Of a stretch of 64,000 nucleotides of DNA, positions 24,734 through 34,119 are shown piece by piece. Source of the DNA: Archangium minus (GTDB taxonomy: Bacteria > Myxococcota > Myxococcia > Myxococcales > Myxococcaceae). The DNA lies in NCBI RefSeq assembly GCF_044360475.1, contig NZ_CP043494.1, forward strand, positions 6,572,001 to 6,636,000. The letters are read 5' to 3'. Each line of letters starts with the position of its first letter. The stretch's first letter is position 1. The position numbers were made by a program, and so were the translations under genes. The notes under the pieces were generated by a model. It made no database searches. It had not been told where the DNA came from and saw only the letters and a list, made by a program, of their open reading frames with translations.

Positions 24734-26344
24734 ATGCATTTCGAGCTGGCCTTCGTGCTGATCTTCTCCATCGCGACGGCGGTGGCGATCGCGGCGCGCT
24801 ACTTCAAGTTCCCGTACACGGTGGCCCTGGTGGTGGCGGGGCTGGCGCTTGGCACGGCGCACGCTTTCGAGCCTCCCCACCTCACCAAGGAACTGCTCTT
24901 CGCCATCATCCTGCCGGGGCTGCTCTTCGAGGCGGCCTTCCAGGTGGAGTTCCGCAAGTTCTGGAAGAACAAGCTGGCCATCCACTCGCTGGCCATTCCG
25001 GGCGTCGCGGCGTCCGTCGGGGTCACCGCGCTCATCCTTTCGCCAGTGGTGGAGGGGTTGCGCTTCGTATCGGGCTTCGGCTTCATCCACGCGCTGGTGT
25101 TCGCCGCGGTCATCGTCTCCACGGATCCCATCGCCGTGGTGGGGCTCTTCAAGGCGCTGGGGGCGCCCAAGCGGCTGGCCATCCTCGTGGAGGGCGAGAG
25201 CCTGCTCAATGATGGGACGGCCGTGGTGCTCTTCACGCTCATCGTCGCGGCGGCCACCGGAGGCTCCTTCACCGTGGGCGGGGCGGTGCTGGAGTTCGTG
25301 AAGGTGGCCGGCATGGGCATGCTCGTCGGCGGGGCGGTGGGCTTCGCCGTCTCGCAGGTCATCCATCGTGTGGACGACGCGATGGTGGAAATCACCCTCA
25401 CGGTCATCGCCGCGTATGGATCGTTCGTGGTGGCCGAGCATTTCCACTACTCGGGCGTCATCGCCACGGTGGTGGCGGGCATGCTGTGCGGCAACTGGGC
25501 GGCGCACGAGGGCATGAGCCCCACCACGCGGGTGGCGGTGGCGAGCTTCTGGGAGTACCTGGCCTTCGCGCTCAACTCGGTGGTGTTCCTGCTCATCGGC
25601 CTGGAGGTGAAGCTCGGCGCGCTGCTGGCCTCCTGGAAGCCGATTCTCGCGGCGTATGTGGCGGTGTTGGTGGGGCGCGCGCTGGTGGTGTACGGCGTGT
25701 CGGGCTTGTTGCGGTTCACGTCCGAGCGGATGCCCTGGAGCTGGACCGCGGTGCTCACCTGGAGCGGGCTGCGCGGGGCCATCTCCATGGTGCTCATCCT
25801 CGGCTTGCCGGCGGACTTCCCCCACCGCGAGCTGCTGGTGAACATGACGTTCGGCGTGGTGGTGCTCGCCATCATCTTCCAGGGACTCACCATGGCGCCG
25901 CTGCTGCGGTGGCTGGGCATCACCGGAATGAAGGATGCCTACCAGGAGCAGTACGAGCTGGCGCGGGGCCGGCTGGGGGCGATCCACGCGGCGCTGTCCG
26001 CGCTGGAGGGCATGCGCCGCACGCGGGAGATTCCCGCCGACGTGCTGGAGCAGCTCGAGCGGGACTACCAGGAGAAGGCGGCCGCCGCCGAGCGGGAGCT
26101 CTCCGAGCTCAAGCAGCAGTCCATGCGCTTCCACGAGGAGGAGCACCAGGAGGCAGTCCGGCGGGTGCTCATCGTGGAGAAGGAGTCACTCCTCAAGGCG
26201 TACCAGAAGGGGGCCATCGGCAAGGAGGCCTTCGAGCACCTGGTCGCGGACCTGGACGAGCGAATCGCCCAGGCGGACGCCGCCGGGAGTCACCTGCCCC
26301 CGGAGGAGGGCTCCTCCCCCACTCCGGGCGCGGTGGGCACCTGA
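24734..26344 (+). CDS. Na+/H+ antiporter, CPA1 (NhaP-like) family
   Basis: 536 residues. About twelve hydrophobic helices fill the first 400 residues, with family motifs in ILPGLLFEAAFQ, VSTDPIAVVGLFKALGAPKRL, VEGESLLNDGTAVVLF and WSGLRGAISMVLIL. The Asp residues in STDP and LLND fall in the ion-binding core of CPA1 exchangers. A hydrophilic, charged tail (about 400-536, coiled-coil-like, ARGRLGAIHAALSALEG... EKAAAAERELSELKQQ) probably regulates it from the cytoplasm. It should exchange Na+ or K+ for protons at the inner membrane. Single gene. Confidence 0.9.
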   Translation: MHFELAFVLIFSIATAVAIAARYFKFPYTVALVVAGLALGTAHAFEPPHLTKELLFAIILPGLLFEAAFQVEFRKFWKNKLAIHSLAIPGVAASVGVTALILSPVVEGLRFVSGFGFIHALVFAAVIVSTDPIAVVGLFKALGAPKRLAILVEGESLLNDGTAVVLFTLIVAAATGGSFTVGGAVLEFVKVAGMGMLVGGAVGFAVSQVIHRVDDAMVEITLTVIAAYGSFVVAEHFHYSGVIATVVAGMLCGNWAAHEGMSPTTRVAVASFWEYLAFALNSVVFLLIGLEVKLGALLASWKPILAAYVAVLVGRALVVYGVSGLLRFTSERMPWSWTAVLTWSGLRGAISMVLILGLPADFPHRELLVNMTFGVVVLAIIFQGLTMAPLLRWLGITGMKDAYQEQYELARGRLGAIHAALSALEGMRRTREIPADVLEQLERDYQEKAAAAERELSELKQQSMRFHEEEHQEAVRRVLIVEKESLLKAYQKGAIGKEAFEHLVADLDERIAQADAAGSHLPPEEGSSPTPGAVGT

Positions 26345-26361
26345 GACAAGGGCCGTGGCTC

Positions 26362-27570
26362 CTACTTGCGCTGCCAGACCCGGACGTAGTCGACGTACAT
26401 GTACATCGGGAAGTCCGCCGGGTTGGGCTCGGCATTGCCCGTGAACTGACCGCTCAGGGCCAGGTTCAGGATGATGTGGAACGGCTTCTGGAACTCCTCC
26501 TTGTTGCTCGCCGTGATGTCCACGGTGTGCACCGGCGAGGGGTTCGTCTCACGGTCGACGTACCAGCGAATCTGCGTGGGCTCCCACTCGATCGTGTACA
26601 GGTGGAACTGCGTGACGTTGCCCACGTAGATGTTGCCAGGCTGATCGTTGTTCATGCCGTTCGCCCACGGGTAGAGCCCGATGCGCGAGTCCCAGAACAG
26701 GTTCTGGTACGTGTTCGTCTCGCTGTTCTTGTGCTCCATGATGTCGATCTCACCGCAGCTGGACCAGTTGGACGCCATCACGTCGTAGTGGCTCATCGGC
26801 GCGGCGTAGTTCGTGGTCACGGTGTCGTCGCACGCCGTCCCCATCATCCAGAAGGCCGGCCAGGTGCCAATCGCGTTGGGCATCGCGATCCGCGCCTCAA
26901 TGCGCCCATGCGTCCACGAGCGCTTGCCCTTGGTCGTGATGCGCCCCGAGCGCTGGTACCAGTTCCGGCCGGCGATCACCGTAGGCGTGGTGTGGTACTC
27001 GCCCTTGATGACGAGGTTGCCGTTCTGGACGTACGTGTTCTCCGGCCGGTACCACTCCCACTCCCCGTTGCCCCAACCCGAGAAGGCCCCCGCGCCCGGA
27101 TTCCAGCCGTTGCCAACGTGGTAGCTCCAGTTGGCCGGATTGGGCTGGCCACTGCCCGAGAAGGTGTCTTCCCACACCACGGTCCAGGTGCCGGTAGGAG
27201 GGTTGGGGTTGGTGCCGGACATGGAGAACTGCGCCCACGCCGTGTCCGTCGCGCCGCCGGAGTAGCTGCCGATCGTGAAGAAGTAGCGCACCGTCGCGCC
27301 CGCCGGCACTCCCGTGACGTTGTAGATATGGTGGTTCGTTCCGCTGGTGATCATCCGGACGTTGAGCTGCGTCCCACCGTTGATCTGATAGTGCAGATCC
27401 GCCCACGGCGCGTCGCTCACGAAGAAGTGCACGCTGGTGGTGGAGGTGATCGTGTAACCCGACGTGGCCGCGGACGCGCCCGTCGCGAGCAGCACGGCGA
27501 ACATCAGCACCATCCACCGCACTGCCAGAAGCCCCCTGGCTCCAGCCTTCATGGATTCACTGCTCCGCAT
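26362..27570 (-). CDS. Secreted GH16 endo-beta-glucanase with N-terminal carbohydrate-binding domain
   Basis: 402 residues from the ATG at 27570, which follows GAGGAG by seven bases. A signal peptide (VRWMVLMFAVLLATGASAA) leads to a beta-sandwich domain (about 38-120: TSVHFFVSDAPWADLHYQIN... VRYFFTIGSYSGGATDTAW) resembling CBM56-type beta-1,3-glucan-binding modules. The catalytic domain (about 130-402) has the GH16 signature SSCGEIDIMEHKN, with the nucleophile and acid/base Glu in EIDIME, plus WPAFWMMG and RIGLYPWANG. Most likely a laminarinase attacking fungal or algal beta-1,3-glucans, fitting a predatory or saprophytic myxobacterium. Confidence 0.88.
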   Translation of the reverse strand: MRSSESMKAGARGLLAVRWMVLMFAVLLATGASAATSGYTITSTTSVHFFVSDAPWADLHYQINGGTQLNVRMITSGTNHHIYNVTGVPAGATVRYFFTIGSYSGGATDTAWAQFSMSGTNPNPPTGTWTVVWEDTFSGSGQPNPANWSYHVGNGWNPGAGAFSGWGNGEWEWYRPENTYVQNGNLVIKGEYHTTPTVIAGRNWYQRSGRITTKGKRSWTHGRIEARIAMPNAIGTWPAFWMMGTACDDTVTTNYAAPMSHYDVMASNWSSCGEIDIMEHKNSETNTYQNLFWDSRIGLYPWANGMNNDQPGNIYVGNVTQFHLYTIEWEPTQIRWYVDRETNPSPVHTVDITASNKEEFQKPFHIILNLALSGQFTGNAEPNPADFPMYMYVDYVRVWQRK

Positions 27571-27835
27571 CTGTCGCTCCTCACTTGGGGTAGGGAGGAC
27601 CTGTCGCCTTCTGAGATTCCGACAAGTCCTTTCTCGAGCGTTAATCCAGGATGTCTGGGAATCGCAACGACAGCGCGACGGGCGTCTGATTGATTCGTCC
27701 TTTCTCAAACATTAAGGTGGTGCCGCGTTGTCCGAGGGGGCCCACAGTGAGTTCACGCACATCGGTTCGAGGAGCTGCTCCGACCCCTCGGAGGCCGCGC
27801 GTCCATGAGAATGGACGCCTTCCAGGAATCTCCTC

Positions 27836-28549
27836 ATGCCCTTGATTCAACTCGCCCTGGCGCTCTCTCTAGGGAGCGTCGCACCTGCCGAACCACCCGC
27901 GGATGTGCCTGCCGCGCCCGTCACACAGGAGGCCGTGAGCAGTCCCGCAGCGAGCAGCACGGATCCCTTCGCCCCAACGCCGCAGCCCGAGGCGGTGGTT
28001 GAATCCCCTCCGCCCAGTGCACCCTCGGCTCCCAGTGCCGTCCGGCCGCACACGCGCTGGGGATTGATGCTCGACGGGGGCCTTCCCGATCTGGCGGGTG
28101 CCTCGGTGCTCTACCGCCCGTTGCCGTGGCTGAGGTTCAGCGGAGGCCTGGCGACGAACACGGCCGGCGTGGCGGTGCGCGCCGGCGTCGGCGTGGCCCT
28201 CTACTTCCCCATCACGCCCTCCCTGAATCTAGACGTCGGTCACTACTTCGGTGCCGACTACCGCCCGCTCTACCAGAGGCTCGGCGGCTCCAGCTCCGAT
28301 GAGGGCATCGAGCTGCTGAAGGATCTCAGCTACGACTTCGCCTCCGCCACCGTCGGATTGGAGGTCGGCTCACCGCGCCACTTCGTCTTCTTCTTGCGCG
28401 CGGGCATCAGCTACTGGTCCTTCGACGCCCAGAACTCCGAGGCCTTTCTCCGGACCGTCTTCGATGATCCAGGGATCAGCGCGGATCCCGTCGGGCTGCG
28501 CTTCACCTCCCCCTCGGCGAAGCTGGGCTTCCTCATCTACTTCCGTTGA
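27836..28549 (+). CDS. Exported outer-membrane beta-barrel-like protein
   Basis: 237 residues. A short signal peptide (LIQLALALSLGSVAPAE) is followed by an Ala/Pro/Ser-rich linker to about residue 72. Alternating strands follow (RWGLMLDGGLPDLAGASVLYRPLPWLRFSGGLATNTAGVAVRAGVGVALYF... VFFLRAGISYWSF) and the protein ends in Phe-Arg. This is the usual appearance of small myxobacterial outer-membrane proteins. No family recognised. The downstream lipoprotein gene starts 20 bases later, so they are probably co-expressed. Confidence 0.7.
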   Translation: MPLIQLALALSLGSVAPAEPPADVPAAPVTQEAVSSPAASSTDPFAPTPQPEAVVESPPPSAPSAPSAVRPHTRWGLMLDGGLPDLAGASVLYRPLPWLRFSGGLATNTAGVAVRAGVGVALYFPITPSLNLDVGHYFGADYRPLYQRLGGSSSDEGIELLKDLSYDFASATVGLEVGSPRHFVFFLRAGISYWSFDAQNSEAFLRTVFDDPGISADPVGLRFTSPSAKLGFLIYFR

Positions 28550-28569
28550 TTCCAGAGACAGAGATCACC

Positions 28570-29139
28570 ATGAGCCATTTTCGACGCGCCTTGCTGCTGC
28601 TGTCCCTGTCCGGAGTCCTCGGGGGCTGCGCGGACTTCTCCTTCAAGGACCTCTTCTTCGTGGAGCTGGAGGAGGAGCGGCTGTGCAAGCAATTGGAGGA
28701 CATCGTGATGCCGGCGGCGCCGCCGGAGTCCTATGAGGTGAGCACGGTCCTCCCCTTCTCCTTCCCCGGCAGCATCGAGAGCGACACCGTGGGTTCGCTC
28801 TCCCTCCAGCTCACCGAGGTGACGCTGCAGACCGACGACAACTCCCGGTTCGAGACCATCGACGAGGCGATGCTGGCGATGCGGCCCGAGGGCGCCACCG
28901 ATCTCTCTCGGGCCACCATGCTCCTCGCCTACAAGCGACAGCCGGGCGTTGGCCTCCAGGGCGCCCAGCTCCGGGGCGAGGAGGTGGACCTGACCCAGTT
29001 GAACAAGGACGGTCCGGTGGAGCTCTACCTCCAGGCCAAGGGAGCACTCCCCCACGAGGAGTGGACCCTGCGCGGGCAGGCCTGCATGGCCTTCAGGGTC
29101 CGGGTCAACTACCTCTACCTGTTCCTCCCTACCCCGTAA
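28570..29139 (+). CDS. Hypothetical lipoprotein
   Basis: 189 residues. The ATG at 28570 starts a lipoprotein signal (FRRALLLLSLSGVLGGC). The mature part is mostly beta and acidic (STVLPFSFPGSIESDTVGSLSLQLTEVTLQTDDNS... GPVELYLQAKG), without a recognised domain. Second gene after the outer-membrane protein gene; the pair may form an envelope unit. Its last 11 bases overlap the convergent dehydrogenase-family gene. Confidence 0.65.
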   Translation: MSHFRRALLLLSLSGVLGGCADFSFKDLFFVELEEERLCKQLEDIVMPAAPPESYEVSTVLPFSFPGSIESDTVGSLSLQLTEVTLQTDDNSRFETIDEAMLAMRPEGATDLSRATMLLAYKRQPGVGLQGAQLRGEEVDLTQLNKDGPVELYLQAKGALPHEEWTLRGQACMAFRVRVNYLYLFLPTP

Positions 29140-30379
29140 CCTCGAAGGTCATGTCCGCCCGGCGCAGGCGCTCGACGAGCTTCATGCCCATGCTCGAGGC
29201 GGGGGTGAGGACTCCCCCCTCCTTGGGAATGTCGTCGAAGGCGAGGCACAGGGCGGACTCGGAGAGCATCCGCGACGTGGCCGCGTAGCCGGGGTCGCCC
29301 TTGCCGGCCACTCGCCCCTCCAGGCGCACGGGGCTTCCGGTCTTCGCGGACGTCCCCTCGCCCACCAGCTGGATCTCGAAGGAACCCCGCTCGCGCTGCT
29401 CGGCCGAGGGGCCCTCTCCGGGGGCGATGCGCTTCTCAATCAGGCGCCTCACCGGAGGAATACTCGCGGCCGCGAAGAGGCCACCGACGAGCCCCGCGGA
29501 CATGCCGGCCGCGGCGAGCAGCCCCTTCACACCCGGCGCGAAGGTCGACGCCTCGGAGTAGAGGAAGTCCTGGCCCCAGGGGTAGCCGAGCAGCGCGTTG
29601 GAGCGCCGCACCACACGGGTGTTGACGGCCGCCATCACGAAGGGCCCCGTCCACCGCCCGAGCTCCGCGTCGTAGCGCACACCGAGCTGGTCGCGCTCCT
29701 CGGGACGGCCGCGCCGCGGCTCCGGGTCGAGCGCATGGGGATTGCCGAGCACGCGGCGCACGGAAGGGTCCGCGCGGGTCTCGTCCACGGCCTGCAGCAT
29801 GCTCGCCACGGTGCCCCCGCTGACGCCGCCGCGAAGCTTCTTCACGAGGTAGCGCACGCGGTTGCAGTGCGAGCCATGGTGCTGCCGCATGTGCTCCTGG
29901 ACGACGAGCACCCCCAGGTCCGAGGGGATGGAGTCGAAGCCACAGGTGTGGACGATGCGCGCGCCCGTCTCCCGGGCGCGGGCGTGGTGGGCGTCGATCG
30001 TCCGGCGCATCCACTGCACCTCGCCCGTCAGATCGCAGTAGTCCGTTCCGCTACGGGCACAGGCGGCCACCAGCTCGTCGCCATGACGCGCGTAGGGGCC
30101 CACGGTGGTGATGACCACACGCGTGCGGGCCACCATGGCATCCAGCGAGGCCGAGTCCTTCGCATCCCCGAGCACGAGGGGGAGCTCGGCACAGGCGGGG
30201 TGCTTCGTGGCGAGCGACGCGCGCACCTGCTCGAGTCGTGCGCGGTCACGGCCAGCGAGGGCCCAGCGCGCCCGGTGGGCGTCCTGGGTCTTCGCGAGGT
30301 ACTCGGCGACGAGGCGACCGGTGAAGCCGGTGGCGCCCCACAAGATGATGTCGAATTCGACGTTCGAGGCCTTGGGCAT
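29129..30379 (-). CDS. Saccharopine dehydrogenase-like NAD(P)-binding oxidoreductase (trans-enoyl reductase type)
   Basis: 416 residues. Rossmann start DIILWGATGFTGRLVAEYLA, then WALAGRDRARLEQV, TTVGPYARHGDELVAACARSGTDYCDLTGE and HTCGFDSIPSDLGV. These are signatures of the saccharopine dehydrogenase/trans-acting enoyl reductase family (for example the mycobacterial Rv2953 type) rather than of lysine metabolism. A hydrophobic segment near 290-310 (GVKGLLAAAGMSAGLVGGLFAAA) suggests membrane association. Substrate is probably a lipid or polyketide-like molecule, but there is no contextual support. Single gene, 33 bases downstream of the aldehyde dehydrogenase gene. Confidence 0.82.
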   Translation of the reverse strand: MPKASNVEFDIILWGATGFTGRLVAEYLAKTQDAHRARWALAGRDRARLEQVRASLATKHPACAELPLVLGDAKDSASLDAMVARTRVVITTVGPYARHGDELVAACARSGTDYCDLTGEVQWMRRTIDAHHARARETGARIVHTCGFDSIPSDLGVLVVQEHMRQHHGSHCNRVRYLVKKLRGGVSGGTVASMLQAVDETRADPSVRRVLGNPHALDPEPRRGRPEERDQLGVRYDAELGRWTGPFVMAAVNTRVVRRSNALLGYPWGQDFLYSEASTFAPGVKGLLAAAGMSAGLVGGLFAAASIPPVRRLIEKRIAPGEGPSAEQRERGSFEIQLVGEGTSAKTGSPVRLEGRVAGKGDPGYAATSRMLSESALCLAFDDIPKEGGVLTPASSMGMKLVERLRRADMTFEVTG

Positions 30380-30412
30380 AGGCCGCGGACATTACTTCGC
30401 CGAGGCGCAGTC

Positions 30413-31957
30413 TCAACGTGTCTCTGGCAACAGGGTGTAGTCCGGGAAGTTGCCAAAGAGACGTTCGCCAGGGGGCCCCTCGGTCACGGCCCGCACCAGG
30501 TAGGCGCCGCCCACGAAGCAGCCCTGCCACGACTGGCCGATGCCACCGAAGACCTCCTCGCGGTCGCCGCGGGAGCGGACGGTGTTGATGCCCACCTTGA
30601 AGGCGCGCAGCTCCGAGGCGACACGCTTGGCCGTCTCGGGCTCGTCACAGGCGATCGACGCCACGAGCGCGCCGTTGGAGACGTTCATCTCGGTGATGAG
30701 CTCCTCCTCCGTGTCCACGACGACGATGGAGTCCACCGGGCCGAATGGCTCGTTGTGGTAGAGGCGGCAGTTCCTCGGCACGTGGAGGAAGGCGCAGGGC
30801 CCGAGGTAGGCCGACACGTCCTGGCCCGGCAGGAACATGTCCGGCTCCAGCCGGCACTTGTACAGGGGGATGGCCCCCTTGGCCTCGGCCTCGCTCATCA
30901 TGGCGTGCAGCTCCTCGACCTTCTGGCTGTTGATGAGCGGTCCGAAATCCACCGCGGGTGGCTTTGACTCCGGTGTCTCCCCGAGCAACGGGTGGCCCAC
31001 CTTCAACGACGCGAGCACCGGCAGATACATCTCCAGGAAGCGAGGCACCAGGCTGCGCTCCACCACGAACCGCGGGTAGGCCGTGCAGCGCTGCTTGCCA
31101 TACTCGAAGCCCTTCTTGAGTTGCTTCGCCAGCGAGTCCCAGTCACTAAAGCGCCAGATGCCGTAGGTGTTGACCCCCTCCATCTCCAGCATGTAGCGCT
31201 TCTTGCGATCATAGAGGCTCGAGGCGATGTCACGCCCGTTGGCCTTGCCGCCCACGAAGGACAAGCACGCGATGTGGGGATCTCTCACCAGGGCTTCGCT
31301 GAGCTTTCCTCCAGAGCCACTCACCAGCGACACCGGGAGCCCGCAGCGGCGAGCGAAGGCCATCGAGAGCGTGAGGGCCAAGAGGCCACCATCAGTGGGA
31401 GACTTGGCGATGACCGCGTTGCCGGCGAGCACATGCACCAGCATGGCGTGCACCAGCACCGACATCGGGTAGTTCCACGAAGCGATGTTGGAGATGAGCC
31501 CGAGCGGCTTACGGCCCTCCATCATCGAGTCGATGTTCTCCACGTACCACTTCACGCCGGAGATGCACCGCTCCACGCTGACCCGCGACTGAGGGACGGG
31601 CTTGCCAATCTCCCACGTGAGGAGCAGCGCGAGTAGCTCGTGGTTCTCACGAAGGAGCTCCAGGCAGGCGCTGACACGCTCCTTGCGCGTGTCGAGATCT
31701 ACCCGAGCCCACTCCTCGGCCTCACTGGCCGCGGCGGCCACCGCGTACTGGGCGGTCGCCAGGTCGAGCATGGGCAGCGCGCCCAGTTGGCGACCATCCA
31801 CCGGTGAGAGGTAGGGTTTTCCATGGCCCGGATTGCCCCACTCGCGAGCAATCAGGTTGAGCACCCTGCCCTGGCTGTCAAAAGCCTCAGGGGCGAGCGC
31901 ACGTAAGCGAGACAGGAGATAGGACCACTCCGCAGAAGCAATCAGCACATGGGACAC
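30413..31957 (-). CDS. Aldehyde dehydrogenase family protein
   Basis: 514 residues. The GTG at 31957 follows GGAGG by six bases; the longer ORF is rejected. NAD(P)+-dependent aldehyde dehydrogenase superfamily: SNIASWNYPMSVLVHAMLVHVLAGNAVIAKSP, a catalytic Glu in YMLEMEGVN, a nucleophile Cys in GKQRCTAYPRFVVE, and PFGPVDSIVVV near the end. The cofactor and catalytic residues are present, but the usual GxxxxG loop (SFVGGKANGRD) is atypical. It should oxidise an aldehyde to an acid; substrate unknown. Possibly co-transcribed with the reductase gene downstream. Confidence 0.86.
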   Translation of the reverse strand: MSHVLIASAEWSYLLSRLRALAPEAFDSQGRVLNLIAREWGNPGHGKPYLSPVDGRQLGALPMLDLATAQYAVAAAASEAEEWARVDLDTRKERVSACLELLRENHELLALLLTWEIGKPVPQSRVSVERCISGVKWYVENIDSMMEGRKPLGLISNIASWNYPMSVLVHAMLVHVLAGNAVIAKSPTDGGLLALTLSMAFARRCGLPVSLVSGSGGKLSEALVRDPHIACLSFVGGKANGRDIASSLYDRKKRYMLEMEGVNTYGIWRFSDWDSLAKQLKKGFEYGKQRCTAYPRFVVERSLVPRFLEMYLPVLASLKVGHPLLGETPESKPPAVDFGPLINSQKVEELHAMMSEAEAKGAIPLYKCRLEPDMFLPGQDVSAYLGPCAFLHVPRNCRLYHNEPFGPVDSIVVVDTEEELITEMNVSNGALVASIACDEPETAKRVASELRAFKVGINTVRSRGDREEVFGGIGQSWQGCFVGGAYLVRAVTEGPPGERLFGNFPDYTLLPETR

Positions 31958-32158
31958 AGCACACCTCCAGGAGGCGAAGCCCTCGCAACGCAACGGAGGG
32001 CTTCACCTGCCAGTTCGACGACTTGCGTCAGAGGTGTGGGGCGTGTCCGCTCGTCGCAAGAAGCCCCGACGGAGGGGGCTGCCGAGAACCTCGCCCCTGG
32101 AGGTGGGCTGAACGCAGCAGTTCCAACACGCGGAGCGTTGTGAACCCGTGGATGTCCC

Positions 32159-32914
32159 CTATCCCAGAGGGAACTCGGTCAACTCCGCCCAACGTGCGAG
32201 CGTCAGCTCCGTGTAGAGCGATCGGTCCAGCCCGTAGGAGCCCAACGAGAAGCCATCGTTCCACTCGACCAGCGCTGTCTGGCCAGTCTCCAGCACACCG
32301 AAGTCGACTCCGTAGGCCGCGGTGCCCTCGCCGGCCTCCTCCAGCGCACGGACGGCCTGCTCCACCTGCGCCTCGTCCACGCGGATAGCTGGGTCCCCAG
32401 CGTAGTGACGGAGGCCCACAATGCGACCCCGGATGACGAACACCCGGTACTCGCTCTGCCACCGCACCACCTCCGAGCACAGGATGGGCGTGCTCAGCGA
32501 AGCCCGCTGGAGATAGATCAGATCTTCCTGCGTGCGGAAGACGTGACCCGTGAAGCGCTTCTTCCGCCCCTGGGGTTTGGCGAACACCGGTGGGCTCATG
32601 CCGTTCTCAATATCGGCCGTCAATTTCCTAAGGGTGCTCGTCCAGAGACGCCGGTGGAGGAATGGCTCGATGCTCCTGGGATAGTCGTTCGTTGGCGGCG
32701 GCTCGATGCCCAACTGCCCCAACGCCCCCAGCACGGTAGGCACGTCACCCGCGACCAGCGTCTCTCGATCCAACGGAAGCTGGCGTCGTTCGAGTCGCTT
32801 GGCGGTGAACAGCTCGGTGGAAAGGCCTCGCTCCTGGAGCCCTCCGAGCAAGTCCCGCATCTCGGGCTCCATCCGTCCGCTGCCCAGCTCCTGGATGAAT
32901 GCGCGACGAATCAT
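32159..32914 (-). CDS. ATP-grasp domain protein (R2K clade-like)
   Basis: 251 residues from the ATG at 32914. The C-terminal two thirds have ATP-grasp features: VFAKPQGRKKRFTGHVF (ATP-binding Lys loop), SEVVRWQSEYRVFVIRGRIVGLRHY and YGVDFGVLETGQTALVEWNDGFSLG (acidic and Asn metal ligands). The pattern resembles the R2K clade of ATP-grasp ligases, predicted to modify proteins or peptides. No peptide precursor is seen next to it. A TACAAT hexamer at 32925-32930 (reverse strand) lies ten bases from the start, so the transcript may have almost no leader. Confidence 0.7.
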   Translation of the reverse strand: MIRRAFIQELGSGRMEPEMRDLLGGLQERGLSTELFTAKRLERRQLPLDRETLVAGDVPTVLGALGQLGIEPPPTNDYPRSIEPFLHRRLWTSTLRKLTADIENGMSPPVFAKPQGRKKRFTGHVFRTQEDLIYLQRASLSTPILCSEVVRWQSEYRVFVIRGRIVGLRHYAGDPAIRVDEAQVEQAVRALEEAGEGTAAYGVDFGVLETGQTALVEWNDGFSLGSYGLDRSLYTELTLARWAELTEFPLG

Positions 32915-32957
32915 GGGGCTCGATATTGTAACAGGTGACCCGGCGCGCAGCCGCACC

Positions 32958-32972
32958 ATGCACGCCGTGCAT
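32958..32972. promoter_or_regulatory. 15-bp perfect palindrome between divergent genes
   Basis: ATGCACG and CGTGCAT surround a single central C. The site lies between the ATP-grasp gene (reverse) and the kelch lipoprotein gene (forward), about 30 bases upstream of the TACAAT hexamer proposed for the former. It could be an operator controlling one or both genes. No regulator gene is close. Confidence 0.4.
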
Positions 32973-33057
32973 ACCCTTCATACCCCTATTCGATTGGTGA
33001 AGCGCACGCAGCAGGGGCAGATTCACTCGCGTCAATTTCCCCGGAAGGAAGCGCGAC

Positions 33058-34068
33058 ATGCGTCCCATGACCTCCCTCTGTCTCTCTCTCTGCTTCTCCC
33101 TGCTCACCCTCGCCTGCGGCGACAAGGACGACGGGGGCGGAACCAACACGCCGCCCGTGACCTCGCCGGGCTCGTGGCGTGAGGTCGCTCCCATCGAGGG
33201 CGGCCCGCGCCAGGAGCACGGCGTCGCCGCGCTCGACGGCAAGATCTACGTCGTCGCCGGCGTCAATCCGGCGAACACGGCGCGCATCTCCGTCTACGAT
33301 CCGCAGACCGATTCGTGGTCCCAGGCCGCACCGATTCCGATGCCGATGAACCACCCGAATGTCGCGGCGGCGGGAGGGAAGCTCTACGTCATCGGCGGCA
33401 TGGTCAGCGACTTGCCCTGGTACGCCGTCGGCAACGTGTATGAGTACGATCCGCAGACGAACACATGGACGGAGCTCGCGCCCATGCCCGCGGGGACGGA
33501 GCGAGGAAGCGCGGCTGTGGGCGTGAGCGGCACGAAGATCTACCTCGCGGGCGGGCTGCGTTCACTCGCGCCCGACTTCCAGGACACGGTGGCGACGTTC
33601 TCGTCGTATGACGTCGTGACGGGCACGTGGGAGACCCTGCCGGATCTGCCCGAGCCGCGCGATCACGTCGGCGGCGCGGTCGTGGACGGCACGTTCTACG
33701 TGCTCGGCGGGCGAGCCAACGGCGTCGAGAACGTCAAGGGCACCGTCTTCGCTTACGACATCTCGGCGGGTACCTGGTCGGCGCGCGCGCCCCTGCCGAC
33801 ACCGCGCGGCGGCGTCGCAACGGCCTCGATTGGCAAGAAGATCTATGTCATCGGCGGTGAGGGCAACCCAGCACCGGGCTCCCAGGGCGTCTACGGCGAC
33901 AACGAGGTCTATGACACCGAGACCAATACCTGGGCGGTACTCGCTCCGATGCTGACGCCGCGCCACGGTACCGGCGCAGCCGCGGTTGGCTCGACGGTCT
34001 ACGTCCCGGGTGGCGCGTCGCAGACGCGGCTGGGACCCATCGTCTCCGTCGAGGCGTTCACTCCCTGA
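33058..34068 (+). CDS. Kelch-repeat beta-propeller lipoprotein
   Basis: 336 residues with a lipoprotein signal (LCLSLCFSLLTLAC) and a Gly/Asp linker. About six kelch repeats follow, each with a GG pair and a spaced Tyr and Trp (GKLYVIGGMVS... VYEYDPQTNTWTELAPMP; TKIYLAGGLRS; GTFYVLGGRAN; KKIYVIGGEGN; STVYVPGGAS). The repeats should form a closed propeller on the outer surface or in the periplasm. Such proteins usually bind proteins or glycans. The ATG at 33058 is preceded by AAGGAAG. A hairpin follows the gene. Confidence 0.85.
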   Translation: MRPMTSLCLSLCFSLLTLACGDKDDGGGTNTPPVTSPGSWREVAPIEGGPRQEHGVAALDGKIYVVAGVNPANTARISVYDPQTDSWSQAAPIPMPMNHPNVAAAGGKLYVIGGMVSDLPWYAVGNVYEYDPQTNTWTELAPMPAGTERGSAAVGVSGTKIYLAGGLRSLAPDFQDTVATFSSYDVVTGTWETLPDLPEPRDHVGGAVVDGTFYVLGGRANGVENVKGTVFAYDISAGTWSARAPLPTPRGGVATASIGKKIYVIGGEGNPAPGSQGVYGDNEVYDTETNTWAVLAPMLTPRHGTGAAAVGSTVYVPGGASQTRLGPIVSVEAFTP

Positions 34069-34089
34069 GCGGGCACTCGGCTCGGATGG

Positions 34090-34119
34090 GCGGCTCCCTC
34101 CAGGTTCCATGGGAGCCGC
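34090..34119 (+). terminator. Hairpin after the kelch gene
   Basis: Arms GCGGCTCCC (34090-34098) and GGGAGCCGC (34111-34119) pair perfectly around a 12-base loop, 22 bases after the stop codon. There is no T-run behind it, so it may be a weak intrinsic terminator or a 3'-end-stabilising hairpin. Confidence 0.4.

Noticed and set aside
25486..27693. 735-codon forward ORF across the antiporter and GH16 genes
   Set aside because: It overlaps two well-identified genes and has low-complexity shadow composition.
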